This document shows, one piece after another, positions 1 through 5,584 of a stretch of 10,004 bases of DNA. Source of the stretch: Candidatus Daviesbacteria bacterium RIFCSPLOWO2_02_FULL_41_8 (GTDB lineage Bacteria > Patescibacteriota > Microgenomatia > Daviesbacterales > UBA10151); contig MFDZ01000040.1 in assembly GCA_001777455.1 (NCBI GenBank), positions 6,348 through 16,351 of the forward strand, in the 5' to 3' direction. Made by a program: the position numbers and the translations under genes. Numbering within the stretch: the stretch's first letter is position 1; every line of letters begins with the position of its first letter. The notes beneath the pieces are model-generated. The model was not told where the DNA came from and made no database searches. It saw nothing but the letters and a program-made list of their open reading frames with translations.

Positions 1-731
1 AAAGGCGTAAAATACCAAAGCAAACTATAGCTTAAAATCCAGGCCGCAACAGCTCCGGTTATGCCGTAAAACATGCCCTCCAAAATAAACGGATTCCTGA
101 TAAAAGAAGAAGACGCCCCCAAAAGACGCATGATTTCTATCTCTGTCCGCTTTATCCTGATTTTAAAGCCGATTACCATAATGATGACCAGTGTGGCAAA
201 CAGCATCAAAAATATCACGGTTGATCCGCCGACCACCCGGATAATTTGTGTGACGGAGGTAAGAGTTGCCACCACATCTTCCGGCACAATTACCTCGGAC
301 ACCACAGGTTCCCGTTTTAAAATTTCCGCAATCGGCTGCAGATCCTGTGGGGTTTGAGTGGAGATTTCCAAAGAGGCAGGTAAGATATTGGCCGTGACCA
401 GCTCCAACAACATCGGGTCTTTTTTATTTTTCTCCCGGTAAATTTGCAGGGCTTCCTCCTTGGAGATAAATTTGGTGTTAGTTACCCTAGTTTCCTGTTT
501 CAGGGCATTTTCTATGGCTGAGACATCCTGATCAGTGGTGCCGTCTTTAAAAAAGGCAATGACTTGCGGCTTGCTCTCAAAATAACGGAGAGACGCTTGT
601 GAGCCTGCGGCCAGGATAATAAAAGTTTGAAGTGCCAAAAATGTTAAAAACATTACCATGGAAGCAGCCAAAGCCTGAAACGGCGTACGCCGGATATTTC
701 TTCTGGTGAATTCAATAGATCTGCTAGTCAT
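1..731 (-). CDS. ftsX: Cell division protein FtsX, 5' part (243 codons, C-terminus outside window)
   Basis: Membrane subunit of the FtsEX ABC-type complex, which in studied bacteria couples FtsE ATPase activity to activation of periplasmic peptidoglycan hydrolases at division. My reading from the ATG at 731 down to the window edge has no stop. It gives a short basic cytoplasmic N-terminus (TRRNIRRTPFQALAAS), TM1 at about residues 22-43, an extracytoplasmic domain at about 45-165 (contains FISKEEALQIYRE and LPASLEIS, both typical of FtsX), TM2 at about 167-190, the cytoplasmic stretch IKRTEIEIMRLLGAS, and TM3 at about 219-240. The final TM and C-terminus are missing because the window ends. 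Its start overlaps the end of ftsE by 8 nt (ATGACTAG, 724-731), which suggests translational coupling. The identification is firm because of the FtsE neighbour and the conserved segments. Confidence 0.95.
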   Translation of the reverse strand, partial: MTSRSIEFTRRNIRRTPFQALAASMVMFLTFLALQTFIILAAGSQASLRYFESKPQVIAFFKDGTTDQDVSAIENALKQETRVTNTKFISKEEALQIYREKNKKDPMLLELVTANILPASLEISTQTPQDLQPIAEILKREPVVSEVIVPEDVVATLTSVTQIIRVVGGSTVIFLMLFATLVIIMVIGFKIRIKRTEIEIMRLLGASSSFIRNPFILEGMFYGITGAVAAWILSYSLLWYFTP

Positions 732-1398
732 ATTTGCCCTCTTTGGTGTCAGCACTTTTTTTGCCTGCCTTAAGTTTGATAACCCTTCTTTTTAAGGTAT
801 TCACAATTTCCTGGTTGTGGGTGGCCATGACAATAGTGGTGCCCCAGGAATTAATTTCATTTAACAGCTGAATAACTCCCCAGGCGGTTTTCGGGTCCAA
901 ATCCCCGGTTGGCTCATCTGCCAAAACTATATCCGGTTTGCCGACAATAGCCCTGGCGATGGCGGTTCTTTGCGCCTCCCCACCGGAGAGTTGTCTGGGA
1001 AAAAGATTTCTCTTATCCCAAATTTCCACCAGTTTTAAAGTATGCTCCACCATTTTGGAAATTTCGGAATCAGTTTTACCCTGCACCTCTAAAGTTAAAG
1101 CCACATTCTCAAAAACAGTTCGGTCGTCCAACAGTTTAAAATCCTGGAAAACTACCCCGATTTTTCTGCGGAAATTTGGTACACTGGCGGATTTAATTTT
1201 AGTAATGTCCTCATGACCAACCATGACTTTGCCGCTGGTCGGCAGAATTTCCCGTGTTAAAATGCGAAGCAAAGTAGATTTGCCGGCGCCGGAAGGGCCG
1301 ACAATAAAGACAAATTCCCCTTGTTTAATTTCCAGCGAAACATCCTCTAGGGCAGCGGCGGAGCCAAATTTTTTTGTGACAGAATTGAAAACGATCAT
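724..1398 (-). CDS. ftsE: Cell division ATP-binding protein FtsE
   Basis: Cytoplasmic ABC ATPase partner of FtsX. All nucleotide-binding motifs are visible in 224 aa: Walker A GPSGAGKST (34-42), Q-loop Q85 in VVFQDFKLL, signature LSGGE (137-141), Walker B IVLADEP (157-163), D-loop GDLD, and the switch histidine H194 in MATHN. The FQDFKLLDDRTVFENV segment is characteristic of FtsE rather than of other small ABC ATPases. The length is normal for the family, with a short Lys-rich tail. The ATG directly abuts the TGA stop of the upstream membrane-protein gene (0 nt between), and the 3' end overlaps ftsX by 8 nt, so the three genes form one tightly coupled operon. ATP hydrolysis here would drive the FtsX conformational change that controls a cell-wall hydrolase; that role comes from family knowledge. 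Confidence 0.97.
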   Translation of the reverse strand: MIVFNSVTKKFGSAAALEDVSLEIKQGEFVFIVGPSGAGKSTLLRILTREILPTSGKVMVGHEDITKIKSASVPNFRRKIGVVFQDFKLLDDRTVFENVALTLEVQGKTDSEISKMVEHTLKLVEIWDKRNLFPRQLSGGEAQRTAIARAIVGKPDIVLADEPTGDLDPKTAWGVIQLLNEINSWGTTIVMATHNQEIVNTLKRRVIKLKAGKKSADTKEGKYD

Positions 1399-1824
1399 TC
1401 ATTTAACTTCTTCTACTTGACCGACATCCATCAGCCAGCCTTCTTTAAGGGCTTTTTGGGTTTCACCTAAAACTTTAACTTTTTTACCCTCGTAAAGGGA
1501 CAAATCTACTACGGATGAAGTCAGCGCCACCGGCACAGCGCCTTCGCGCTGCAGATAATGTGTTCCTTCAACATATGCTGTCGGATCTTTTGCTATTGGT
1601 CTAGCCTTAATGACACCTTCGGCAAAATCCTTAAAAGTCCGGGTGTCTTGTTGGGCGGTTTTTGCCTTTCCCGGCAGAATTGAAGCAACTTGCGAGCCGC
1701 TATTTTTAGTTGAAAGTATATAGCCGGTTAAAGTTCCCAAAATTAGTGCCGCGATAACTACGCCCAGAATAGTACGCATGGGATTTTCAACACTCACAAG
1801 GGGTTTAGTGATTTTTTCTTCCAT
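1399..1824 (-). CDS. Single-pass membrane protein with small extracytoplasmic domain, unknown function
   Basis: A 141-aa protein I do not recognise by name. It has a short N-terminal cytoplasmic segment, one clear transmembrane helix at about residues 17-38 (TILGVVIAALILGTLTGYIL), a linker rich in Ser, Ala and Gln, and a C-terminal region of about 70 residues. The pattern VDLSLYEGKKVKVLGETQ followed by GWLMDVGQVEEV looks like the strands of a small OB-like beta barrel; that fold is inferred from the pattern only. It is the first gene of the ftsE-ftsX operon and its TGA stop touches the ftsE ATG, so it is probably made together with FtsEX. A role near the envelope or the FtsEX complex is plausible but unproven. 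No Shine-Dalgarno precedes the ATG; the upstream promoter places the transcript start at or near it. Confidence 0.85.
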   Translation of the reverse strand: MEEKITKPLVSVENPMRTILGVVIAALILGTLTGYILSTKNSGSQVASILPGKAKTAQQDTRTFKDFAEGVIKARPIAKDPTAYVEGTHYLQREGAVPVALTSSVVDLSLYEGKKVKVLGETQKALKEGWLMDVGQVEEVK

Positions 1825-1825
1825 A

Positions 1826-1860
1826 ATTATATATTACTCATAAATCGGGTAGTTTGTCTA
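1826..1860 (-). promoter_or_regulatory. Promoter of the membrane protein-ftsE-ftsX operon (leaderless type)
   Basis: On the minus strand a -35-like TAGACA (1855-1860) is followed after 18 nt by a -10-like TAATAT (1831-1836). Only 6 nt separate the -10 from the ATG at 1824, so the transcript would begin at about the A of the start codon. The -35 overlaps the stop codon of the methyltransferase gene. An alternative TATAAT at 1826-1831 is too close to the ATG to serve it. Confidence 0.5.
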
Positions 1861-1863
1861 CCC
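1847..1863 (-). terminator. Short hairpin at the methyltransferase stop codon, possible weak terminator
   Basis: A perfect 6-bp inverted repeat GGGTAG / CTACCC (1858-1863 and 1847-1852) with a 5-nt loop spans the stop codon of the methyltransferase gene on the minus strand. The sequence after it (GATTTATG) is not a clear T tract, so termination would be weak. It could equally be an attenuator, or incidental to the overlapping -35 box. Confidence 0.3.
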
Positions 1864-2709
1864 TTTACTTTTATATCCCCAAAACCAAAGTCCTGCTCCC
1901 CAGGTTTTGGATATTAAATTATCCCGGCGGTCAAATTTTTTCCATATAAAGATAGTTGATTTAAGTATCAGGGTGTAGATACGGTCGAGCGACTTAGGTA
2001 GCGTCAGCCGGGGGAAAGGCCGGTTACCTCTGACCTGAATTTCTTTAAGCTTAGTTTTTTCAATCATCTTTTTATACTCCTGCCAGGAGAAGGAATTTTC
2101 AAAGTAAGCCGGTTTAAAATTCCGCAGGGCTTTGGCAAGTCCTAAAGCAGGCTTGCCTTTTAATAACCAGTATATAAGTACCACAAAACTGTTAAAAACA
2201 TTGCCAATTGTCTGACAGGAAAAACGGTCAGGTACAATATCGGCAAAAAATAAACCGCCCGGCTTTAATACCCTGACCATTTCAGAGATAGCCGTTTGCG
2301 GATTTTCAAAATGCTCCAGTAGTCCGAAACTGGTGACAATATCAAATTGGTTATCCGGAAATGGTAATTTTTCGGCATTACCGGCAATAAATTTTCCTTT
2401 TATCCCTTCCGCTTTAAAATTCTTTTCGGATATTTTTAAAATGAATTTATTTATATCTAAACAATGGGTTTCGTAACCGCGTTTGGCAAAAAACAAAGAT
2501 ACAAATGCGCTGCCGCAGCCAACCTCCAGCATTTTTGCCGGAGGTTTGGGAAAGATTTCGTTCAAAAAGCCTATTTTAACAAGCTCGAAAAGTTTGCCTT
2601 GAGTGTCGGCTTTCTCCGAATACGATAAATCCAAATCTTCATATACCTCATTCCAGGATTCAGGTGATCCGTGTGTATGGGTTGAGTGTATTTTATTTGC
2701 GGTTTTCAT
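1858..2709 (-). CDS. Class I SAM-dependent methyltransferase (Methyltransf_11 type)
   Basis: A 283-aa soluble protein with a Rossmann methyltransferase core. Motif I is LEVGCGSAF (61-69), the acidic SAM-ribose ligand is D85 in CLDIN, the adenine-side segment is NAEKLPFPDNQFDIV (111-125), then GLLEHFENP, and the post-motif LKPGG (148-152). This order is that of UbiE/Methyltransf_11-like enzymes. The C-terminal part (from about 160) has aromatic and basic stretches with hydrophobic helices and probably forms a substrate cap or membrane-proximal surface; the acceptor cannot be told from sequence. It starts 2 nt after the prfB stop, so it is cotranscribed with RF2, but it is not the usual release-factor methyltransferase PrmC: the NPPY motif is absent. 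Possible substrates include a lipid, quinone-like compound or glycan. Confidence 0.88.
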   Translation of the reverse strand: MKTANKIHSTHTHGSPESWNEVYEDLDLSYSEKADTQGKLFELVKIGFLNEIFPKPPAKMLEVGCGSAFVSLFFAKRGYETHCLDINKFILKISEKNFKAEGIKGKFIAGNAEKLPFPDNQFDIVTSFGLLEHFENPQTAISEMVRVLKPGGLFFADIVPDRFSCQTIGNVFNSFVVLIYWLLKGKPALGLAKALRNFKPAYFENSFSWQEYKKMIEKTKLKEIQVRGNRPFPRLTLPKSLDRIYTLILKSTIFIWKKFDRRDNLISKTWGAGLWFWGYKSKG

Positions 2710-2711
2710 TT

Positions 2712-3782
2712 TTATTTTACTAATCTGAGTTCTGCTTCTATGAACTGGTTCAAGTCTCCGTCCAGCACTGCGCCGGTATTGGAGGTTTCAACGTTAGTCC
2801 GTAAATCTTTTACCATATGATAAGGATGCAGGACATAGGAGCGGATTTGGGTGCCCCAGGAAGCTTGAGTGACACCGCCTTTCATTTCTTTTTTTAGCTC
2901 TGCCTCCTCGGCTTGCTTGGCAGCCCACAACTTTGCCATCAACAGTTTTAAGGCATTCTCCCGGTTTTGCAGTTGGGACCGCTCGGTTTGGGCGGTAACA
3001 GTCATGCCTGTGGGAATGTGTTTTAGCCTGACGGCGGTGGAAACTTTATTGACATTTTGCCCGCCGGCGCCGCCGCTTCTGAAAGCTTCAAATTCAATAT
3101 CGCCTTCATTAATTTCTACCTCTTCCGCGCCGATAACCGGCAAGATTTCCACCAGCGCAAAAGAGGTTTGGCGCAGCTTATCGGCATTGAAAGGGGATTG
3201 CCGGACTAGCCGGTGTGTGCCTGCCTCGCCTTTTAGGTAGCCGAAGGCAAAGTCGGCGTGAACAATCATGGAAACGGTTTTAATACCGGCCTCTTCCCCG
3301 GGGTTTTCATCTGTTACTTCAAATTTCCAATCCGTTTTCTCAAAATACCGCTGGTACATCCGGACCAGCATGGCAGCCCAATCCATAGCTTCCACCCCAC
3401 CTGCTCCCGAGTGAACGGACACAATTGCTTCGGATTCGTCGTGCGGATTGGATAAAAATAATTTCAATTCCAGCTTATCTAAAATTTCCACCATTTCCTT
3501 AATTTCTTTTTTTAATTCCTCCTGCATGGAAGCTTCTTCCGAAATTTCCAGGGCATTATTGATTCTGGATTCTAAATCTTCCAGCACTTTTAGCGTCTTT
3601 TGTTTGGCTGATAGCTGACGGCTGATGACTGACGACTCTTCCGGACTGTTCCAAAAACCCTCTTTCATAGTTTGGGCTTCCAGTTCTCTGATTTCAGTCC
3701 GCAACCGATCCCGGTCAATCGCCAGTGCAACTTTCCCGAATCTATCTTTTAGTTCTTTTAATTTACTCTGAATTTCTTCCAT
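2712..3782 (-). CDS. prfB: Peptide chain release factor 2 (RF2)
   Basis: Class I release factor recognising UGA and UAA stop codons on the ribosome. At 356 aa it has the family length. It shows the helical N-terminal domain (1-110), the codon-recognition tripeptide SPF (196-198, in [19 protein letters not shown]1 would have PxT), and the catalytic GGQ loop (240-242, in [12 protein letters not shown]). The C-terminal [26 protein letters not shown] and [14 protein letters not shown] segments are typical of RF2. The reading frame is continuous through the position of the programmed +1 frameshift known in E. coli (here around LAIDRDR), so autoregulation by frameshifting is absent. Presence of RF2 agrees with UGA being a true stop (it ends the 1399 gene and tsaB), arguing against the UGA-glycine code of Gracilibacteria and Absconditabacteria. 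Confidence 0.97.
   Translation of the reverse strand: MEEIQSKLKELKDRFGKVALAIDRDRLRTEIRELEAQTMKEGFWNSPEESSVISRQLSAKQKTLKVLEDLESRINNALEISEEASMQEELKKEIKEMVEILDKLELKLFLSNPHDESEAIVSVHSGAGGVEAMDWAAMLVRMYQRYFEKTDWKFEVTDENPGEEAGIKTVSMIVHADFAFGYLKGEAGTHRLVRQSPFNADKLRQTSFALVEILPVIGAEEVEINEGDIEFEAFRSGGAGGQNVNKVSTAVRLKHIPTGMTVTAQTERSQLQNRENALKLLMAKLWAAKQAEEAELKKEMKGGVTQASWGTQIRSYVLHPYHMVKDLRTNVETSNTGAVLDGDLNQFIEAELRLVK
3607..3634. repeat. Four-unit heptanucleotide tandem repeat inside prfB
   Basis: Four consecutive 7-mers fit RCTGAYR on the plus strand: GCTGATA, GCTGACG, GCTGATG, ACTGACG. They encode residues around [10 protein letters not shown] in the N-terminal helical domain of RF2. Because 7 is not a multiple of 3, each unit is read in a different frame, yet the ORF stays open. 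Similar heptad repeats occur between genes in many bacterial genomes (recalled, not searched). Confidence 0.6.
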
Positions 3783-3788
3783 AGAGGA

Positions 3789-3794
3789 ATTATA
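3789..3794 (-). promoter_or_regulatory. Consensus -10 box for prfB (leaderless type)
   Basis: TATAAT on the minus strand ends 6 nt before the prfB ATG (3782), the same geometry as the 1824 and 9245 genes, so the mRNA would start at about the ATG. There is no Shine-Dalgarno in between and no convincing -35. The box is built from the terminal bases of the 58-bp palindromic element at 3790-3847. Confidence 0.5.
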
Positions 3795-3847
3795 AACGAA
3801 GTTTGAAAGCTTTGCTAGAAAACTGAGTTTTCAAGCTCCGCTTATAA
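3790..3847 (-). repeat. 58-bp palindromic element, copy A (inverted relative to copies B and C)
   Basis: Imperfect palindrome bounded by TTATAA at both ends, with arms that include ACGAAGTTTGAAAGC and GTTTTCAAGCTCCGC. Its reverse complement matches the elements at 9008-9065 and 9139-9196 along most of their 58 bp, differing mainly in the loop (TCAGTTTTCTAGCAAA against TTTGTTTGAAAGATGA). It abuts the prfB promoter. Three copies in 10 kb in both orientations indicate a dispersed repeat family. Confidence 0.8.
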
Positions 3848-3857
3848 CTTATTCATT

Positions 3858-3898
3858 CGTCATTGCGAGGAGTGAGTCCTCGAACGACGTGGCAATCC
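3858..3898. repeat. Short dispersed palindrome, TCATTGCGAGG...GCAATCC type
   Basis: Outer arms ATTGC (3862-3866) and GCAAT (3892-3896) enclose an inner GAGGA/TCCTC pair. The sequence resembles the TCATTGCGAGG...GCAATCC repeat that I recall as common in intergenic regions of very diverse bacteria. Only one copy is present in this window, so repeat status rests on memory of the motif plus the palindrome. Confidence 0.6.
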
Positions 3899-3917
3899 AT
3901 ACAATAATTCTTTTTAT

Positions 3918-3939
3918 GTACTTTTGTAACCAAAAGTAC
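3918..3939. repeat. Perfect 9-bp hairpin flanking the large palindrome
   Basis: GTACTTTTG (3918-3926) and CAAAAGTAC (3931-3939) pair perfectly around a TAAC loop. It is followed by CAAAAGT-like repetition and then, within 10 nt, by the 142-nt palindrome. It may be the left end of the same composite element. Confidence 0.6.
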
Positions 3940-3947
3940 CAAAAGTT

Positions 3948-4089
3948 TCTTTGACGGGAAGTCGCGCTACTCTTCGGATTTTGTCTAGCGGGGGCTCACC
4001 CCCTCGGAAATTCACTAATCGTTCAGTTTCCGGTTCCCCCTGTTGTCAAAATCCTCATCGTTTGACGCGCGCGATTCCCAAGTCAAAGA
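3948..4089. repeat. 142-nt nested long palindrome (MITE-like or structured RNA)
   Basis: The arms pair in order. TCTTTGAC (3948-3955) pairs with GTCAAAGA (4082-4089), GGGAA (3956-3960) with TTCCC (4075-4079), and TCGCGC (3962-3967) with GCGCGA (4069-4074). GGATTTTG (3976-3983) pairs with CAAAATCC (4047-4054), GGGGG (3990-3994) with CCCCC (4036-4040), and CGGAAA (4005-4010) with TTTCCG (4027-4032). That is 38 paired positions, separated by small bulges and loops. GGGGG can instead pair with the nearby CCCCC at 3999-4003. No ORF of note lies inside. It may be a small non-autonomous mobile element or a structured RNA; the sequence alone does not decide. Confidence 0.7.
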
Positions 4090-4123
4090 TGAAGAAAAAA
4101 GCTTCGAAGCAGTATTTCCTATC

Positions 4124-4152
4124 TTGACGGGAGGTTAGGAAGACAATAAAAT
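4124..4152 (+). promoter_or_regulatory. Candidate sigma-70-type promoter upstream of the 4164 ORF
   Basis: TTGACG (4124-4129), a 17-nt spacer and TAAAAT (4147-4152) on the plus strand. The predicted transcript start near 4159 lies about 5 nt before the ATG at 4164, the same spacing as at the 6898 gene. The promoter could alternatively drive a non-coding transcript through the repeat cluster. Confidence 0.4.
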
Positions 4153-4163
4153 AATTACTTATT

Positions 4164-4373
4164 ATGGCGAGCAAAATTGAAATTAAGTTGGGAGCAATAT
4201 CAGCATGGAGAAGAGGAATGAGAGAAACTGGGTCGCCTGACGATAATCAGCCAGCTAATCCTTCTTCACTAACACAGGAAGGCACTTTTGACGATAGAGG
4301 AGGTTGTCAGCCTCCTTATCATCCTACTCTAAGTATTTCTGCAAGTTTGCGACGAGCCTGCGAACCAATTTAA
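4164..4373 (+). CDS. Doubtful small ORF, 69 aa
   Basis: I do not recognise this ORF. The product begins MASKIEIKLGAISAWRRGMRE and then becomes a Pro-, Ser- and Gly-rich sequence with no domain, signal or membrane segment. In favour: a well-spaced TTGACG-17-TAAAAT promoter sits right before it. Against: it lies in a region packed with palindromes, has no Shine-Dalgarno, and its 3' half contains the hairpin AGGAGG/CCTCCT (about 4300-4316), which looks like more repeat material. The most likely readings are a fortuitous ORF or a decayed gene with an intact 5' end. The remainder of 3783-4687 holds only the palindromic units listed separately. Confidence 0.22.
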   Translation: MASKIEIKLGAISAWRRGMRETGSPDDNQPANPSSLTQEGTFDDRGGCQPPYHPTLSISASLRRACEPI

Positions 4374-4414
4374 ACGAACAATATTCCCGTATTTACCTTT
4401 GTTTTCCTTATTCT

Positions 4415-4458
4415 TGAACCAGAATACCTCGCAGCTTGCTGCGGGGATGAATGGTTCA
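4415..4458. repeat. Two-tier hairpin, TGAACCA outer and CGCAGC inner arms
   Basis: Outer arms TGAACCA (4415-4421) and TGGTTCA (4452-4458) pair perfectly. Inner arms CCTCGCAGC (4427-4435) and GCTGCGGGG (4438-4446) pair with one G-T wobble around a TT loop. The two tiers are separated by symmetric 5-nt internal loops. This is a highly regular structure, typical of a dispersed palindromic repeat unit. Confidence 0.65.
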
Positions 4459-4463
4459 CAGAA

Positions 4464-4508
4464 GAACTTTCCGAAGGATACTCCGTCAGCTCTGCTGCGG
4501 AGTAGTTC
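4464..4508. repeat. Branched palindrome, GAACT...AGTTC
   Basis: Closing arms GAACT (4464-4468) and AGTTC (4504-4508) enclose two stems: a mini stem TCC/GGA near 4470-4478, and ACTCCGTCAGC (4480-4490) with GCTGCGGAGT (4494-4503), which pair with a single bulged T. It follows the TGAACCA hairpin after 5 nt and may form a composite unit with it. Confidence 0.6.
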
Positions 4509-4528
4509 ATTTTTCTTCCCCAAAATTG

Positions 4529-4558
4529 ACATTAATGTTACGGCCGTAGTGTTAATGT
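4529..4558. repeat. 30-bp near-perfect palindrome centred on CGGCCG
   Basis: ACATTAA (4529-4535) and TTAATGT (4552-4558) are perfect arms, and the core TACGGCCGTA (4539-4548) is itself fully palindromic; only the TGT/GTG triplets between them fail to match. It could be a protein-binding site or another repeat unit. It lies at the end of a run of hairpins. Confidence 0.55.
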
Positions 4559-4579
4559 ATAAAGAATCCGCAAACTGGT

Positions 4580-4598
4580 CCTGAGTGAAATCGAAAGG
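4580..4598. repeat. CCTGAG...CGAAAGG short dispersed repeat motif
   Basis: The 19-nt motif has CCT and AGG ends. It resembles the CCTGAGCGAAGTCGAAGG-type sequence that I recall as one of the commonest intergenic repeats in environmental bacterial genomes. There is a single copy here, and identification is from memory. A weak CCACC/GGTGG hairpin (4612-4628) follows. Confidence 0.4.
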
Positions 4599-4687
4599 CG
4601 TCTATACAATTCCACCCCCTAATGGTGGACGGCAGAAGCTTGGACAGTGGATTTATGGTTCGCCTCTTTCGTAAAATTCCGGGAAAG

Positions 4688-5575
4688 CTAAGACTTTCGT
4701 AAAGCTGCCAAAATGCCTTTGAGATTGAAGCGTCTTCTGGGCTTCCTTGAAGCTTTATTAGTCTCTACCATTTCAGTAATTCCTGGCAGGATTGTTGCAA
4801 AATGCGCGTCAACTATTTCTTTTAAGCGTGGCCACGGCAGCTCACCGGACATTATTGAAGAGACATCGTGCCTGCTAAGTCTAAAATCGAAACCCGGTTT
4901 ATGACTATCTGAATGATGACTATCTTCGCTTCTCAGTAGAGGATTTTCATTGATAAACGATTTTAAACCGGAAATGTTAAGATCGGGTAGTAAATCAAAA
5001 CCCACTCGTCTTAATTTACTTTCTATATAAAGTGCTGTAGCGTCTGCTCTTTGTTCATAACCCCCTGATACTTTTTCTGCTTCTAATTCTTGTTTTCTCC
5101 ATTCGCAACCTTCGGGAAGTGAATTATTGTCCAGTAAATCTAAAGTATTAGAAGCTGTTAACATCCAATCTGCATCCTCATAGGTAAATAGATGGCCTAT
5201 TTCGTGTAAAAGCATACCTGTTACTGATTTTCTACTCCATCGTAGAAAATCAGAAGGAACCTCTATTAATCTGTTTTTATGAGCACAGAAAGAATGCTTG
5301 AACCATGTTGCGTTATAAATTGAGAATCGTGTTCCTTCAGGAGACAAAGCTTTAAGTGGTATGTTTCCTTTTGGTGTATTGCAGAAAATTTCCATATCAT
5401 TTCTTGGGCCTTGAAAATGAAGAACGATTCCACCGGGTTGTGGCAAGCGGTGATCCAAAACATCGGGGATCTGATATTTTTTATGTGCCCATTCATAATA
5501 ACTTCCCCACCCAAAAGGGAGGTGTTGGTTGATTGCTCTGCGGAATCTATTACCGGTATAAATCTCATTAATCAT
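4688..5575 (-). CDS. Putative zinc metallopeptidase (HEIGH motif, gluzincin/IrrE-like pattern)
   Basis: A 295-aa soluble protein without signal peptide or membrane helix. The key feature is LLHEIGHLF, with the HExxH zinc motif at 124-128 (H124 and H128 ligands, E125 general base). About 45 residues later GGYEQRADATALYIESKL offers E174 as a third ligand in a helix of E-x-x-A-D pattern, as in ImmA/IrrE-like and related gluzincins. The rest matches no family I know. A His/Asp/Ser-rich stretch (SEDSHHSDSHKPGFD, 216-230) may bind metal or be a flexible linker. The C-terminus is strongly basic (KASRKPRRRFNLKG). It is the last gene of a three-gene operon, starting 9 nt after the asparaginase-like gene, with no strong Shine-Dalgarno. 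The substrate is unknown; regulatory proteolysis would be a guess from the fold. Confidence 0.75.
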   Translation of the reverse strand: MINEIYTGNRFRRAINQHLPFGWGSYYEWAHKKYQIPDVLDHRLPQPGGIVLHFQGPRNDMEIFCNTPKGNIPLKALSPEGTRFSIYNATWFKHSFCAHKNRLIEVPSDFLRWSRKSVTGMLLHEIGHLFTYEDADWMLTASNTLDLLDNNSLPEGCEWRKQELEAEKVSGGYEQRADATALYIESKLRRVGFDLLPDLNISGLKSFINENPLLRSEDSHHSDSHKPGFDFRLSRHDVSSIMSGELPWPRLKEIVDAHFATILPGITEMVETNKASRKPRRRFNLKGILAALRKS

Positions 5576-5584
5576 AAAATCGTA

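Noticed and set aside
73..357. Plus-strand 94-codon ORF opposite ftsX
   Set aside because: Antisense shadow of the ftsX extracytoplasmic and TM region; the FtsX reading is clear in the minus strand.
3258..3455. Plus-strand ORF opposite prfB
   Set aside because: Antisense shadow of a well-conserved RF2 segment, without its own start signal.
3700..3782. Programmed +1 frameshift in prfB, as in E. coli
   Set aside because: The frame is continuous from the ATG at 3782 through the aligned position (LAIDRDR), with no in-frame TGA or CTT-TGA site.
4329..4532. Minus-strand 67-codon ORF overlapping the hairpins at 4415-4508
   Set aside because: Its coding sequence is largely two palindromic repeat units, with no ribosome-binding site or promoter and no domain. 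The open frame follows from repeat composition.
3790..4687. CRISPR array, because several repeats lie close together
   Set aside because: The units differ from one another, are palindromes of different lengths and show no regular repeat-spacer spacing; no cas gene is present.
4666..4703. 10-bp direct repeat CTTTCGTAAA (4666-4675 and 4694-4703) as attachment-site or transposon footprint at the end of the metallopeptidase gene
   Set aside because: Too short and isolated, with no integrase, tRNA or transposase nearby; could be chance in AT-rich DNA.
5266..5568. Minus-strand 100-codon ORF within the metallopeptidase gene
   Set aside because: Shadow frame of the HEIGH gene with no conserved feature. 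The metallopeptidase frame has the motif and operon spacing.
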